A DNA stretch of 64,000 nt from the NCBI GenBank assembly GCA_003148945.1, contig QGGY01000004.1, forward strand, positions 186,001-250,000, read 5' to 3'. Position 1 is the first letter of the stretch. Every line of letters starts with the position of its first letter. The position numbers and the translations under genes are program-made. The DNA is from Murimonas intestini (GTDB lineage Bacteria > Bacillota > Clostridia > Lachnospirales > Lachnospiraceae). This document shows, one piece after another, positions 7,873 to 17,273 of the stretch. The notes below the pieces were generated by a model, which saw only the letters and a program-made list of their open reading frames with translations, ran no database searches and was not told the DNA's origin.

Positions 7873-8517
7873 CTATTGATTAGGTGTCTCTATCTCATTT
7901 AAATATTTGTAGATCGTATACTTAGATACCTGAAGCTGCTTTGACGCATATGGTACGCTTTTCTGCAGGCTGAAGAAATTCCTTTCTTTCAGCAGCTGCA
8001 CCACGGCCATCCTCTCTTTTTTCTTCATCTGCTCTACGGGCTTATTGAACATGGCCAGACATGACTGGAAGATATTTTCCAGATGTATCTCTCCTGTCTG
8101 ATCCTGGCTGATATTTGAAAACAGGTCGCCCTGGCAGGACGTAAAATCCTGCAGCAGCCCCTTCATCTGTGACATCAGCGTAATATCATAATTGATCCCA
8201 AGCGCAAACTGGTAATCTTCCCCATTTAAGAAAAAGGTGGACGATTTTATCATCTTCCCGGACGGGTGGATAACCAGCTGGTTCGTGATATCCTGCAGCA
8301 TCTTTTCCTTGCTGAACACTTCTATATCAATTTTTTCCCCGAATATCCCCTGATTCGTCATACCTGTCCGCCCCGACACATGGCCATTGAAGATATCTAT
8401 AGACCAGACCTCGCCATCCCTCACCTCATGGATGACAGTCTCGCAGTTCTTCCCGAACATCTCAGAAATTCCCTTTGCCAGCTTATATAGTAAATCATAG
8501 GCTTCATCTCTAGTCAT
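7873..8517 (-). CDS. DauR/YheO-family transcriptional regulator (PAS-like plus HTH)
   Basis: 214 aa. The N-terminal domain (about 1-120) has the YheO PAS-like pattern: GKNCETVIHEVRDGEVWSI and later SSTFFLNGEDYQFALGINYDIT. The C-terminal HTH_22 domain spans about 155-210 (VVQLLKERNFFSLQKSVPYASKQL and SKYTIYKYLNEI). This is the layout of DauR, a repressor of D-amino-acid catabolism genes. Its ligand here is unknown. It sits between the AEC carrier and the 2-hydroxyacid dehydrogenase and shares its promoter sequence with AEC, so it may regulate both (inference). Confidence 0.88.
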   Translation of the reverse strand: MTRDEAYDLLYKLAKGISEMFGKNCETVIHEVRDGEVWSIDIFNGHVSGRTGMTNQGIFGEKIDIEVFSKEKMLQDITNQLVIHPSGKMIKSSTFFLNGEDYQFALGINYDITLMSQMKGLLQDFTSCQGDLFSNISQDQTGEIHLENIFQSCLAMFNKPVEQMKKKERMAVVQLLKERNFFSLQKSVPYASKQLQVSKYTIYKYLNEIETPNQ

Positions 8518-8560
8518 AACTTCCTCCCATTATATATCCCGGCAGACGCGCACATATACC

Positions 8561-8607
8561 GTTACTATTCGCAACCCCTCTAAAAACACGGTTCCGTAAA
8601 TAGTAAC
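8561..8607. repeat. 47-bp palindromic intergenic element
   Basis: Ends are perfect 9-bp inverted repeats GTTACTATT / AATAGTAAC. A second 47-bp element with nearly the same ends is at 45722-45768. The family is small and non-coding, resembling REP or MITE-like sequences. Confidence 0.5.
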
Positions 8608-8620
8608 CCTCTGCCTGCAG

Positions 8621-8668
8621 CTGAATTAATCATAACCACAGTGAGTATATTTGTCAACGCAGAGTTTT
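8621..8668 (-). promoter_or_regulatory. Promoter of the DauR-like regulator
   Basis: On the minus strand: TTGACA (8652-8657), 17-bp spacer, TATGAT (8629-8634). The -35 overlaps the TGA stop of the dehydrogenase gene. It is the likely parent of the near-identical promoter at 7576-7623. Confidence 0.8.
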
Positions 8669-9607
8669 AATCCTTCTTATTGCCTGCCTCAGCGTATCCG
8701 CCGATCTTCCCAGCTGCTCCTTTTCTTCCTCCCGCAGGTGGAATTCCCCTATCTCCTTCACTCCGCTTCTGTTTAATATGGCCGGGACACCGCAGTACAC
8801 ATCCCTTTCTCCATACTCACCGTCCAGAAATACTGAAACTGGCAGCATCTTGTTCTCATCGTGGAGCACAGCCTTTACGATACCTGTGACAGCGCTTGCG
8901 ATGCCGTACTGGGTATTGCCTTTTGCCGTCAGCACCTCCCGGCCTGCAAGCCTTGTCTGTTCAACGATCTGCTCCAGGGATATTCCCGGGAAGCGCTGGG
9001 GTGAATCATTCAGAATCTCTGCAAAGCTCTTTCCCCCGGCTCTGACATGGCTCCACGGCACCATCATTGTATCTCCGTGCTCACCCATGACATAGGCGTC
9101 CACACTTCTGGGGTCCATGTTCATGATCTCCCCGATGGCATGCTTTAGTCTGGCTGTCTCCAGGACCGTCCCTGTCCCGATGACTCTCTCTTTTGGCAGT
9201 CCTGACAGGCGGTAGACAAGATACGCCATCACATCTACAGGATTGGAAACCACAAGGAAGATACCGTCAAATCCGCTCTCCATCACCTGAGGGATTACAG
9301 AAGCCACTATTGCCTCTGACTTTTCCTGCATCGCCAGCCTGTCAGTCTCCCCATTTAATGGGGCTGCTGCAGTAATGACAACTATATCCGCATCATGGCA
9401 GTCACTGTAATCCCCGGCGTAGATCCTGACGTTCCTGTTCTGGAAGTCCATGGAGTGCTGCATGTCCAGGGCCTCGCCCCTGGCCTTCTGCATATTTCTG
9501 TCTACCAGCACCACCTCCGCGGCAATACCCTTGACCACAAGGCTGTAGGCCACTGTGGAACCCACGGCTCCCGCCCCCACGATCACAACTTTTGTAACAT
9601 TAATCAC
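8654..9607 (-). CDS. L-lactate / L-2-hydroxyisocaproate dehydrogenase family enzyme
   Basis: 317 aa NAD-dependent 2-hydroxyacid dehydrogenase. The Rossmann motif is VVIVGAGAVGSTVAYSL (residues 7-23), the NAD-binding acid is VLVDRN, and the catalytic histidine is in GEHGD. The active-site loop reads AAPLNGETDRLAM, keeping an arginine but not the usual LDH glutamine, so the substrate is probably bulkier than pyruvate, as in L-HicDH. The residue that normally partners the catalytic His (Asp in LDTAR) is Glu here (LETARL). The start is GTG at 9607 after AGGAGGGTGTCCT. It is last in the long peptide operon and fits reduction of 2-oxo acids from amino acids (inference). Confidence 0.85.
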   Translation of the reverse strand: MINVTKVVIVGAGAVGSTVAYSLVVKGIAAEVVLVDRNMQKARGEALDMQHSMDFQNRNVRIYAGDYSDCHDADIVVITAAAPLNGETDRLAMQEKSEAIVASVIPQVMESGFDGIFLVVSNPVDVMAYLVYRLSGLPKERVIGTGTVLETARLKHAIGEIMNMDPRSVDAYVMGEHGDTMMVPWSHVRAGGKSFAEILNDSPQRFPGISLEQIVEQTRLAGREVLTAKGNTQYGIASAVTGIVKAVLHDENKMLPVSVFLDGEYGERDVYCGVPAILNRSGVKEIGEFHLREEEKEQLGRSADTLRQAIRRIKTLR

Positions 9608-9621
9608 AGGACACCCTCCTC

Positions 9622-10995
9622 TTACCGGAATTCATATGTAACACAGGGCTTCCCATCTCTCCTGGAAATCCCCTCTTTTTTTATAATTTCAATATCTGCT
9701 CCGTCAAAGCAGCTGATGATGGGGCTGATGACAGCTCCTTTCATCATTGCTTCAAATTCTTCTTTCACATCTCCATCCAGCACCTTTGAGAGTTCCTGAA
9801 GCCAGGCCTCATTCTGAAGCACCTCTCCTGCCTTTGTCCTCTCCAGGATGGCAAACATCACATCATCCAGGGACCTGCTGCCTCCTGTCTTTTCCCTTAT
9901 CCGGGAATCTATTGCCATCAGGTAGAAAAATCCCCGTCCGTATGGAACTGTCGTGGCCTCTTTATCTTTAAAGAGCAGATCACCCAGCTCATTTGCAGGA
10001 TAAGCGGCACACGGGTTCTCATAATACTGTTCTGCCCTGTCATTTAGCTGCTCCAGCAGTTCCTCCCTGGAAGCCAGCCCGAATCTCCATGGCAGAACAA
10101 GACAGTAGAATTCTGCCATGCCCTCTACATACCAAGTGCACGTCCCAAACGGCTCATCCAGGAGTGTTACCCAGTTATGCACCATCTCATGAGGAAAGAG
10201 GAACTTCAGTTCCGTCATAGTGGGAAGGGCATCCGGATCGTAGATATAAGAATAAGATCTCTTAAGCGCTGTGCCTCCGCTTTTACGGCACTGGCGGGCC
10301 CTTGCGAAAATCTTGTACGCCTCGTTGTCATCCCTGAAGAAATCAGCCATTTTCAGAAAGACTTCACTTGTCCATACAGCGATTTCTGAAGCGTCAAAGC
10401 CTTCCCTGTCAAACCAGTAATAGCCGAAATTTTTATTTTCCACTCCTTTAGCCAGGCCAAAATAATAAAATGTTTCCTGAAGGTCAGCCTTCTTCATGGT
10501 CCGGCTGATATGTTCCTCCCCATATGACCAGAGGACCTTTGCCCCGTCCGGCAGCCCGTCTTTGAAAATTTTCATGTCCAGCTCATATTCTTCCTGAGTC
10601 AGCCTGGGCATCCAGTTCTCTCCCGACCCGGACACGCCTCCTGCCTCCTGTCCCATATCCATGACAGGGTTTGGCCTGGCCGGCAGGAACTTATTTCTGT
10701 AGGTGATAGTTATGGTGCCTTTTGTATCACGTCCCGCTGTAATGCTGCGCAGGAGCTGATGCTGGATACGTTCATCATCTGCAGTATATCCCAGCTCACC
10801 AGCCTCATCCTCCATATAAAAGCTGTCCCAGTCCACGCTGCAGGGAATTCCATACAGATCCTGGTTGAAATCACAGATCAGGCTGCCGCCGGGATGTTCC
10901 TCACCCCGGATGCGGATGACCACATCTGCACCGCCAACTGTATTCCCTTCCCAAAACGGCTTAATCTCTGTTTCCACCTGGGGTAATCTGACCAT
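9622..10995 (-). CDS. M61-like (gluzincin) metallopeptidase, paralogue 1
   Basis: 457 aa cytosolic zinc peptidase without a signal peptide. The zinc site is PHEMVHNW (HExxH near residue 270) followed about 25 residues later by WYVEGMAEFY, whose Glu should be the third ligand. The N-terminal beta-rich part (RLPQVETEIKPFWEG, FNQDLYGIPCSVDWDSF) resembles M61/M1 scaffold domains; no PDZ domain is seen, unlike classical glycyl aminopeptidases. The start at 10995 follows GGAGGAATTAAGT; longer frames overlap the upstream gene. A clear paralogue lies at 25115-26560. Specificity unknown. Confidence 0.75.
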   Translation of the reverse strand: MVRLPQVETEIKPFWEGNTVGGADVVIRIRGEEHPGGSLICDFNQDLYGIPCSVDWDSFYMEDEAGELGYTADDERIQHQLLRSITAGRDTKGTITITYRNKFLPARPNPVMDMGQEAGGVSGSGENWMPRLTQEEYELDMKIFKDGLPDGAKVLWSYGEEHISRTMKKADLQETFYYFGLAKGVENKNFGYYWFDREGFDASEIAVWTSEVFLKMADFFRDDNEAYKIFARARQCRKSGGTALKRSYSYIYDPDALPTMTELKFLFPHEMVHNWVTLLDEPFGTCTWYVEGMAEFYCLVLPWRFGLASREELLEQLNDRAEQYYENPCAAYPANELGDLLFKDKEATTVPYGRGFFYLMAIDSRIREKTGGSRSLDDVMFAILERTKAGEVLQNEAWLQELSKVLDGDVKEEFEAMMKGAVISPIISCFDGADIEIIKKEGISRRDGKPCVTYEFR

Positions 10996-11012
10996 ACTTA
11001 ATTCCTCCATTC

Positions 11013-11954
11013 TTATTGGACTACTAGATATCTGCCGCATATTACGTCCTCTGCTGCAAGACCGAGGGCATCAAATAAAGTGATCTCCTCTTCATCCTTC
11101 CGCCCTGGCGCCTCTCCCAGAAGCACCTGCCCCAAAGACCCCACAATCTGATCTTCCGTTATAAGCCCCTCCTGAAGCGGCACAAGATACTCGCCCGATT
11201 CTTTCTTCAGGGCCTCCACCTGATCTGCATAGATCCTGGCTTTTGCCATAAGCTCTGACGTAACCTCCCTAGTGGAGGGTGTGAAGGTGCCCACAGCATT
11301 GATATGGGCGCCCGGTTTGATCCACTCAGCCTTCAGATATGCCTCTTTGCTTGGTGTTAGAGTGCAGATGATATCACATTCCTCTGCAGCCTCCCGGGCT
11401 GTAGCCGCCACGGTCACGTTAATTCCAAATCTGGCTTCCATCTCCGCCTTATAGCTTGCTGCCGCTTCAGGCCTGATATCATAGACCCTGACCTCTTTGA
11501 GGCCGGGCCGCACACAGAGCATACCCTCCAGATGGGAACGCCCCTGGGCACCGGCTCCTATGATCCCCAGTACCCTGGCATCCTTCTTCGCCAGAAGCTC
11601 AGCAGCCACCGCGCTGGCTGCTCCTGTCCTTATCTGCGTGATGGCTCCCGCATCGGCCATGCCCACGCAGCAGCCATGTACTGCCTCAAACATCATTACA
11701 TATCCTATATGGGACGGATAGCCCGTCCCTGCATTCTGAGGAAACGCATTTAGTACCTTTGCCCCGAAGTAATCTCCTTCACCCAGATATGCGGGCATAA
11801 ATCCAAAGGATTCTCCATGGGGCAGACGGCATATAGATCTCATGGGCTGCACAGCCCTGCCGGATTCCAGAGCTATGAATGCCTCCTTCATCAGGCCTAT
11901 ACATTTCTCCATAGTCAGACGCTCAAATACTTCCTTTGCTTCTACGATCTTCAT
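11013..11954 (-). CDS. Ornithine cyclodeaminase / mu-crystallin family protein
   Basis: 313 aa. The start at 11954 (MKIVEAKEVFERL) follows AAGGGAGGTTTCAAG. Family marks: FGAKVLNAFPQN (substrate lysine), GAITQIRTGAASAVAAELLA, and the Rossmann loop VLGIIGAGAQGRSHLEG near residue 130. Members include ornithine cyclodeaminase (ornithine to proline), pyrroline-2-carboxylate reductase, alanine dehydrogenase and tauropine-type enzymes; sequence by eye does not separate them. Placed among peptidases of proline-associated families, a role in proline or imino-acid metabolism is a reasonable guess. Confidence 0.85.
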   Translation of the reverse strand: MKIVEAKEVFERLTMEKCIGLMKEAFIALESGRAVQPMRSICRLPHGESFGFMPAYLGEGDYFGAKVLNAFPQNAGTGYPSHIGYVMMFEAVHGCCVGMADAGAITQIRTGAASAVAAELLAKKDARVLGIIGAGAQGRSHLEGMLCVRPGLKEVRVYDIRPEAAASYKAEMEARFGINVTVAATAREAAEECDIICTLTPSKEAYLKAEWIKPGAHINAVGTFTPSTREVTSELMAKARIYADQVEALKKESGEYLVPLQEGLITEDQIVGSLGQVLLGEAPGRKDEEEITLFDALGLAAEDVICGRYLVVQ

Positions 11955-11982
11955 CTTGAAACCTCCCTTACGGTTTTTATAT

Positions 11983-13995
11983 CTAAAGGTATTTCTCAAA
12001 CCACCGGATCAGATATTCCAGGTATTCTGTCTTTTCTCTTATATCCCGGGGAATATCATGGTTCAGCCTGGGCCAGAGTATCATTTCCACAGGAAGATCA
12101 GGATGGCATTCCTTAAGAGCTGTGAACATCTGATGGGCTCCTTCTACAGGGCACCTGTAATCCTCCTCCCCGTGAAGGATAAGGAACGGCACATGGATGT
12201 CCTCTGCATATGCAACCACAGAATTCTTCAGGCAGTTCACCATAAATTCTTCAAAATTCTTATATCCGGCGCTGGAACCCTGCATGTCCGAGCTGGCATA
12301 CTGCATCAGTTCGCTGTACACGGCGCGCTGTGCCGCACATGCCCTAAACCGCTCAGTCTTCTCCGCCAGATATGTGGTCAGATACCCTCCATAGCTGCCT
12401 CCTGTCACACCAATGCGCTCCCTGTCGATCCATTCATATCTGCGCACAGCCTCATCGACTGCCTGCAGACAATCATAGGCAGCTGTACCGTCGTAGGCCA
12501 GCTTAAGATCCAGATGCTCCTTCCCATAGCTGCTGCTTCCCCTGAAGTTACAGTAGATTACTGCAAAACCTCTTCCCGCCAGACACTGGTACTGATATTC
12601 CAGGGCAAACGGACAGAACGGGTGAGGGCCTCCGTGTATATACAATACAGCCGGATACTTCTTCCCCTCCGCTCTGTTCTGAGGCGGTATGATCCAGCCC
12701 TGCACTTTGCCCCTTCCATCCAGAGTATCAAAAACCATTGTCTCAGGGCGGCTGATGGCCCTGTCTTTTATAAAGTCATTTGCTGATGTCAGGGGTTCCC
12801 CTGTCTCTCCTGTCTCCACATCCATAAGAAAATAGTTGCCCAGCTGGGAGAAATCGCTTCTTGCCACAAGCATCCTGCCATTCTGGGGTTTTCCGATCCC
12901 CCGGTAATTCTGCTCACCGCCTGAGAGCAGCTCCACCTTTGGCTCACCATAAACTGCAGCTCTGTAAATATTGCACTGTCCCTTCCATCCGCTGATAAAG
13001 TAGACAAAACGCCCGTCCTCTGATACCTGCATTTTCTCCTGACAGCCTGCCGTCCCGCCAAAATACGGAAAAGCCACGCAGTCAAAGCACTCCTCTGTGG
13101 TCTGGAAAATATCCACATCCTCACTGCCGTCCACAGCTACCCTGTGGAGGCGGCACAGGGGATATCCTGCTGAAAATCCTGGGTCCTGCACCATGGAGGA
13201 ATCCATAAATGCCATAATGACCCACTTGCCGTCAGGCGTAAAGACTGGATTCACAGGATTTGGGTAAGAGACTGCCCAGTCCCTGGATGATATCCTTCTG
13301 GAACTGCCGCCCCTGGCAGGGACCATAAAAAGGTCAAGCGCCAGCGCCTCCTCCTTACCTCTCTCCTGTCCGCTCAGATAGACCAGCTCCTGTCCGTCAG
13401 GAGACCAAGCCGGATGCAGGGCATCCCAGTTTCCCTGGGTGAGGCAGATGATCTCACCTGTCTCCACGTCCACGGTGTGCAGCTGGGTATGGCCCGGCTG
13501 TATGAAACCCGCCCCGTCAAATTTGTAGCCAAAGTCTTCTATTACCACCGGCTTGACTGTCCCTGCCGGGTACAGCTCATCAATATATGTAGGAGCAGGA
13601 GGCTTCACCGGGCTTGATAGAAAGGACATCATCCTCCCGTCAGGTGACCACAGAGGAGAAGTGACCCCTCCGGGCACTGCTGTTATCTTCCTGCATTCTC
13701 CTGTTTCAAGAGAGGTACACCATATCTGCATTCCTCCCTCTGCATTGGAGAGAAAAGATACACTCTTTCCGTCCGGTCTGAAACGCGGGGACGTTTCCGT
13801 GGTCCCTCCTGCTGTCAGCATCTGTTCTTCACCTGACGCCAGATTTTTAAGAAGTATGCTGCTCCTCCCTGCCTGAAGCTGTTCATCCCAGGCTGTCCGG
13901 CACCAGACAAAAAGCCCTGCATCTGCCAGATATTCCCCTCCTGAGAGCTCTTCGATCAGGCGGTAGTCTTCCAATGCGGAAACCTGCTTATTCAT
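11983..13995 (-). CDS. S9-family serine peptidase (prolyl oligopeptidase / acylaminoacyl peptidase type), paralogue 1
   Basis: About 670 aa with no signal peptide. The N-terminal two thirds show TolB/WD40-like beta-propeller repeats (PRFRPDGKSVSFLSNAEG, PLWSPDGRMMSFLSS, PAWSPDGQELVYLSG). The C-terminal alpha/beta hydrolase has nucleophile Ser in GVTGGSYGGYL (about 533), Asp in HGEEDYRCP (about 610) and His in RLNHDIPRD (about 645). The start at 13995 has GGGGGAG at ideal spacing; ATG 14001 is the alternative. S9 propeller enzymes cut oligopeptides, often at proline or N-acylated ends, in the cytosol. It overlaps the end of the second S9 gene. Confidence 0.92.
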   Translation of the reverse strand: MNKQVSALEDYRLIEELSGGEYLADAGLFVWCRTAWDEQLQAGRSSILLKNLASGEEQMLTAGGTTETSPRFRPDGKSVSFLSNAEGGMQIWCTSLETGECRKITAVPGGVTSPLWSPDGRMMSFLSSPVKPPAPTYIDELYPAGTVKPVVIEDFGYKFDGAGFIQPGHTQLHTVDVETGEIICLTQGNWDALHPAWSPDGQELVYLSGQERGKEEALALDLFMVPARGGSSRRISSRDWAVSYPNPVNPVFTPDGKWVIMAFMDSSMVQDPGFSAGYPLCRLHRVAVDGSEDVDIFQTTEECFDCVAFPYFGGTAGCQEKMQVSEDGRFVYFISGWKGQCNIYRAAVYGEPKVELLSGGEQNYRGIGKPQNGRMLVARSDFSQLGNYFLMDVETGETGEPLTSANDFIKDRAISRPETMVFDTLDGRGKVQGWIIPPQNRAEGKKYPAVLYIHGGPHPFCPFALEYQYQCLAGRGFAVIYCNFRGSSSYGKEHLDLKLAYDGTAAYDCLQAVDEAVRRYEWIDRERIGVTGGSYGGYLTTYLAEKTERFRACAAQRAVYSELMQYASSDMQGSSAGYKNFEEFMVNCLKNSVVAYAEDIHVPFLILHGEEDYRCPVEGAHQMFTALKECHPDLPVEMILWPRLNHDIPRDIREKTEYLEYLIRWFEKYL

Positions 13996-16045
13996 CTGCA
14001 TCTCCCCCTTCCTTCAGATATTTGCAGAACCAGTTTATAAGCTCCTGCAGATGGCATATCTGGTTATAAAGATTGCCTTCTCTTGTAATGTCATGATTTT
14101 CCTCAGGGAACATCACCATGCGCACAGGCACCTGGGGATTTCTCTCCTTCATGCCGATAAATATCTGTTCTGCCTGCTCAAACGTACAGCGGTAATCCTT
14201 GTAGCCGTGAAGTATCAGAAGAGGCGTGGAGATAGAATCGATCTGGCCCATCAGGCAGCTTCGCGCCCTTCTCTCCAGCACCTTCATCATCTGCAGGGAT
14301 TCTCCTTCCTTCAGACGTCTGGATTCAAATCCCATATCCCCGCATCCATAGGATGTGGCTGTATTGATCAGGCATCTCTGTGTGACTGCGGCTGCAAAAC
14401 GGTCCGTCTTTGCTATCATCTTGTTAGTCATCATACCTCCGTAGCTGCCCCCTGTGATGCCGACTCTTTCACTGTCTATAAATCCAAGCTCTGCCGCTGC
14501 CTCTATTGCTCCCAGCAGATCCTGGCACGCTCCCTCCCCCCAGGAATATTCATCCCGGGAAAATTCCACGCCGTATCCCAGGCTGCCTCTGGGATTGCAG
14601 TAGACAACTGCCATGCCGTCTGCCGCGATTGCCTGGAATTCATGCCAGAAGTCAACCGTATAGCTGCACTCCGGCCCGCCGTGCACATCCAGAATAGCGG
14701 GATATTTTTTTCCCTCTTCCATATTGGCCGGCGCCATGACCCAGACCTGTATCCTGGTTTTCTTATCTGCCGTGGGAACCCATATCAGACGGGGCACTGA
14801 CAGATCGTACTCCTTCAGCCACAGATTCTCATCTGTCAGCCGCGTATACTTCTTTGTCTCCATATCCATCACATGCAGTTCAGTGATGGTTGTATAATCG
14901 CCCGCTGTAAAGAACATCCTGCCGTTTGCCGGCAGACAGAAGGAATGTACGGACATGGGAAACTCTGTCACCTCCCTGATCTTCTGAGTGCCATCCAGGG
15001 ACAGGGCAAAGACCCTCTCGTATCCCTCACAGGAAGCTCTGTACCAGATCTCACTTCCCTCTTTATTCAGCTGGTAGCAGGGCGTTTCCGTTCCGTAAAC
15101 TGTCCTGCTGCAGGGTGCTCCGTTAATGCCGTGGCTTTTTGTCTCCTCCACATCTCCCATAAGAGCCGTTACCTGCCCGTCTTCTGCAGAAACCTGGTAA
15201 AGCCTCTCCTCACATCCTCCTTCTTTCCCCTCATAGTAGGACGAATAGATCACAGCTGAACCATCCATGTTAAAGCAGGGCGGATCTTCCGTCACCGGAC
15301 GCCCTTTCCGGGTCAGCTGTTTCAGACCGCTGCCGTCACCGGCGCATATAAATACCTCAGGATCAGGCTCCCATACACCCTTGTAAGGGAATCCGTAAAA
15401 TGCAGCCTTCTGCCCATCCCTGGAATAGACAGGATATCTGGCCTTAAAGCTTATCCCGCCAAACAGCTCCATCTTCCCGTCCGGAAAAACCTTCACTATC
15501 CTGTCAACCCTGCCGTCCAGCAGGCCATATGCGCTGTTATCCTTGCAGAAAGGTTTGTCAATGACAACAGGAGCCCTGTCCTTCCTGGCCTCCCACGCTT
15601 TTCTCTCTTCAGAGGACATCTCCTTATCCCATGTCCCATTTTCAATCTCCTCCTGATAACAGCCTGCCTGGATCAGGAATTCTTCCCGGTCCCTCCTCAT
15701 ATCATACCAGTCCGCACCTCTTCTGAGGCTTGTGAGCCTGCGCCTTTTTCCATCCTCCAGATCCAGTATCCACAGCTGTTTCTCTCCAGTCCTGTCGGAT
15801 AAGTATGCCAGATGTTTTCCGTCCCCGCTGTATCTGGGCAGGAAAGCGTTCTCGCACTCCCTGTCAGTAAGCTCTTCCCTCCTGCCTGTGACAGCATCGG
15901 TGCGCACCAGCCAGCTCTGGTATTTCCCATCGGATTTCCTGTGCATACTGCACACATATACAGCCTCATGTCCGTCCGGGTGTGCCGCCGGGTATGACAT
16001 GTACCTGACCTGCTCTATTGTCTGTGCTGTAAACTTTTTCCCCAT
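13988..16045 (-). CDS. S9-family serine peptidase, paralogue 2
   Basis: 685 aa, start at 16045 (MGKKFTAQTIEQVRYM) after GCAGGAGAAAGT. Beta-propeller repeats (YPAAHPDGHEAVYVCSM, PRYSGDGKHLAYLSDRTG) precede an alpha/beta hydrolase domain with Ser in GITGGSYGGMM (about 533), Asp in HGYKDYRCT (about 615) and His in EENHDITRE (about 650). Adjacent S9 paralogues with different propellers suggest complementary specificities against the same imported peptides. The start region overlaps the end of the upstream aminotransferase-fold gene only in the longer, rejected frame. Confidence 0.92.
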   Translation of the reverse strand: MGKKFTAQTIEQVRYMSYPAAHPDGHEAVYVCSMHRKSDGKYQSWLVRTDAVTGRREELTDRECENAFLPRYSGDGKHLAYLSDRTGEKQLWILDLEDGKRRRLTSLRRGADWYDMRRDREEFLIQAGCYQEEIENGTWDKEMSSEERKAWEARKDRAPVVIDKPFCKDNSAYGLLDGRVDRIVKVFPDGKMELFGGISFKARYPVYSRDGQKAAFYGFPYKGVWEPDPEVFICAGDGSGLKQLTRKGRPVTEDPPCFNMDGSAVIYSSYYEGKEGGCEERLYQVSAEDGQVTALMGDVEETKSHGINGAPCSRTVYGTETPCYQLNKEGSEIWYRASCEGYERVFALSLDGTQKIREVTEFPMSVHSFCLPANGRMFFTAGDYTTITELHVMDMETKKYTRLTDENLWLKEYDLSVPRLIWVPTADKKTRIQVWVMAPANMEEGKKYPAILDVHGGPECSYTVDFWHEFQAIAADGMAVVYCNPRGSLGYGVEFSRDEYSWGEGACQDLLGAIEAAAELGFIDSERVGITGGSYGGMMTNKMIAKTDRFAAAVTQRCLINTATSYGCGDMGFESRRLKEGESLQMMKVLERRARSCLMGQIDSISTPLLILHGYKDYRCTFEQAEQIFIGMKERNPQVPVRMVMFPEENHDITREGNLYNQICHLQELINWFCKYLKEGGDADE

Positions 16046-16070
16046 ACTTTCTCCTGCTTCCTCCTTTGTC

Positions 16071-17258
16071 TTAAGACCTGCAGCCCTGTTTTTTAAGAGC
16101 CCTGCGCAGCCTGTCCAGGGCATTGTCCATCTGCTCCCGTGTGGTAGCCAGATTCATGCGGCAGTAATCCTGGCACTCCTCGTCATAATCCATTCCGCCG
16201 TCAAGGGCCAGCAGAGCTTCCTGCACAAGAAAGTCCTTCAGGCTTGCTCCGTCATGGACGATGCCCTTCCAGTGGATCCAGCAGACATATGTCCCCTCAA
16301 TGGGAAAGACATAGTTAGGCGCAAACTCCTCTTTAAATGCCTTCAGCACTTTCTTCCTGTTCTCATCCACAAGGGCGGTCATCTCATTTTTCCACTTCAG
16401 CCCTTCCGGTGTATATGCACCCATGACAGATGCATAGGCAAAAGGCTCCAGACTGCCGTAATGGTCTGCATTCCTCTGTGTAATAAACCGTTCTCTTAAG
16501 TTTTCATCTGCAATCAGTACGTTGGCATGGTTCACCCCTGTAAAGTTAAAGCATTTTCCCAGTGATGTGCACACTATAGCCTGCGCAAGCCCCTCCTGTA
16601 TTTCCAGAAAGGGGACTGTCCTGTGCCCGTCAAAGGTCACCTCGGCAAATATCTCATCTGAGAATACAATGACACCGTACTTTGCGGCAAGTCTCCCCAC
16701 CTCTGTCAGTTCTTCCCTTGTCCACACTCTGGCCGTAGGGTTATTCGGATTGCAGAGAACGAAGAGCCTGTTCTCCGGAACAGCCATGCATCTTTCCAGA
16801 TCCTCAAAGTCCATTGTATACCTTCCGTCCTCTTCCTTCAGGCGGCTGACAACAACTTTTCTGTGAAGGCGTTCTGCTGCCTGGGCATATCTGTGGTACC
16901 CCGGATTCTGTACGATCACGCCCTCCCCCTCTGCTGTGGACATACGTATGGCAGTGGCTACGGAATATATGGTGCCCATAGTGGGCACTATCCAGTCCAG
17001 ATCTATCTCCCAGTCTCTGGCATTCTTCATCCACCAGATAACTCTCTCTTTATACTCATCAGTCATCAGTGTAAAGCCAAATATCCCCCTCTGCACCATC
17101 TCTGTTACTGACTTTATAATGCTGGGCGCTGTGGGAAAATCCATCTCGGCAGCTGAAAAAGACATATAGCCGGCTTCCCTTACCTTTTCAGGCGTAATGC
17201 AATATTTCAGACTGTCCTTATCTCTTGGGACGATCTGTTTAAATGAATCGTTCAACAC
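16071..17258 (-). CDS. MalY/PatB-type PLP-dependent aminotransferase-fold enzyme (possible C-S lyase)
   Basis: 395 aa fold-type I PLP enzyme. Visible features: N-terminal SAAEMDFPTAPSI (MalY proteins have WVADMDF), NPNNPTARVWTREEL, the PLP-contacting DEIFAEVTF, and the Schiff-base lysine in SLGKCFNFTG (about residue 234). MalY/PatB members are cystathionine beta-lyases or aminotransferases. In this operon it would act on amino acids released from peptides, but which activity it has cannot be decided. It follows the ATPase gene by 15 bases. Confidence 0.85.
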   Translation of the reverse strand: MLNDSFKQIVPRDKDSLKYCITPEKVREAGYMSFSAAEMDFPTAPSIIKSVTEMVQRGIFGFTLMTDEYKERVIWWMKNARDWEIDLDWIVPTMGTIYSVATAIRMSTAEGEGVIVQNPGYHRYAQAAERLHRKVVVSRLKEEDGRYTMDFEDLERCMAVPENRLFVLCNPNNPTARVWTREELTEVGRLAAKYGVIVFSDEIFAEVTFDGHRTVPFLEIQEGLAQAIVCTSLGKCFNFTGVNHANVLIADENLRERFITQRNADHYGSLEPFAYASVMGAYTPEGLKWKNEMTALVDENRKKVLKAFKEEFAPNYVFPIEGTYVCWIHWKGIVHDGASLKDFLVQEALLALDGGMDYDEECQDYCRMNLATTREQMDNALDRLRRALKKQGCRS

Positions 17259-17273
17259 ATTTCTTCCTCCTGG

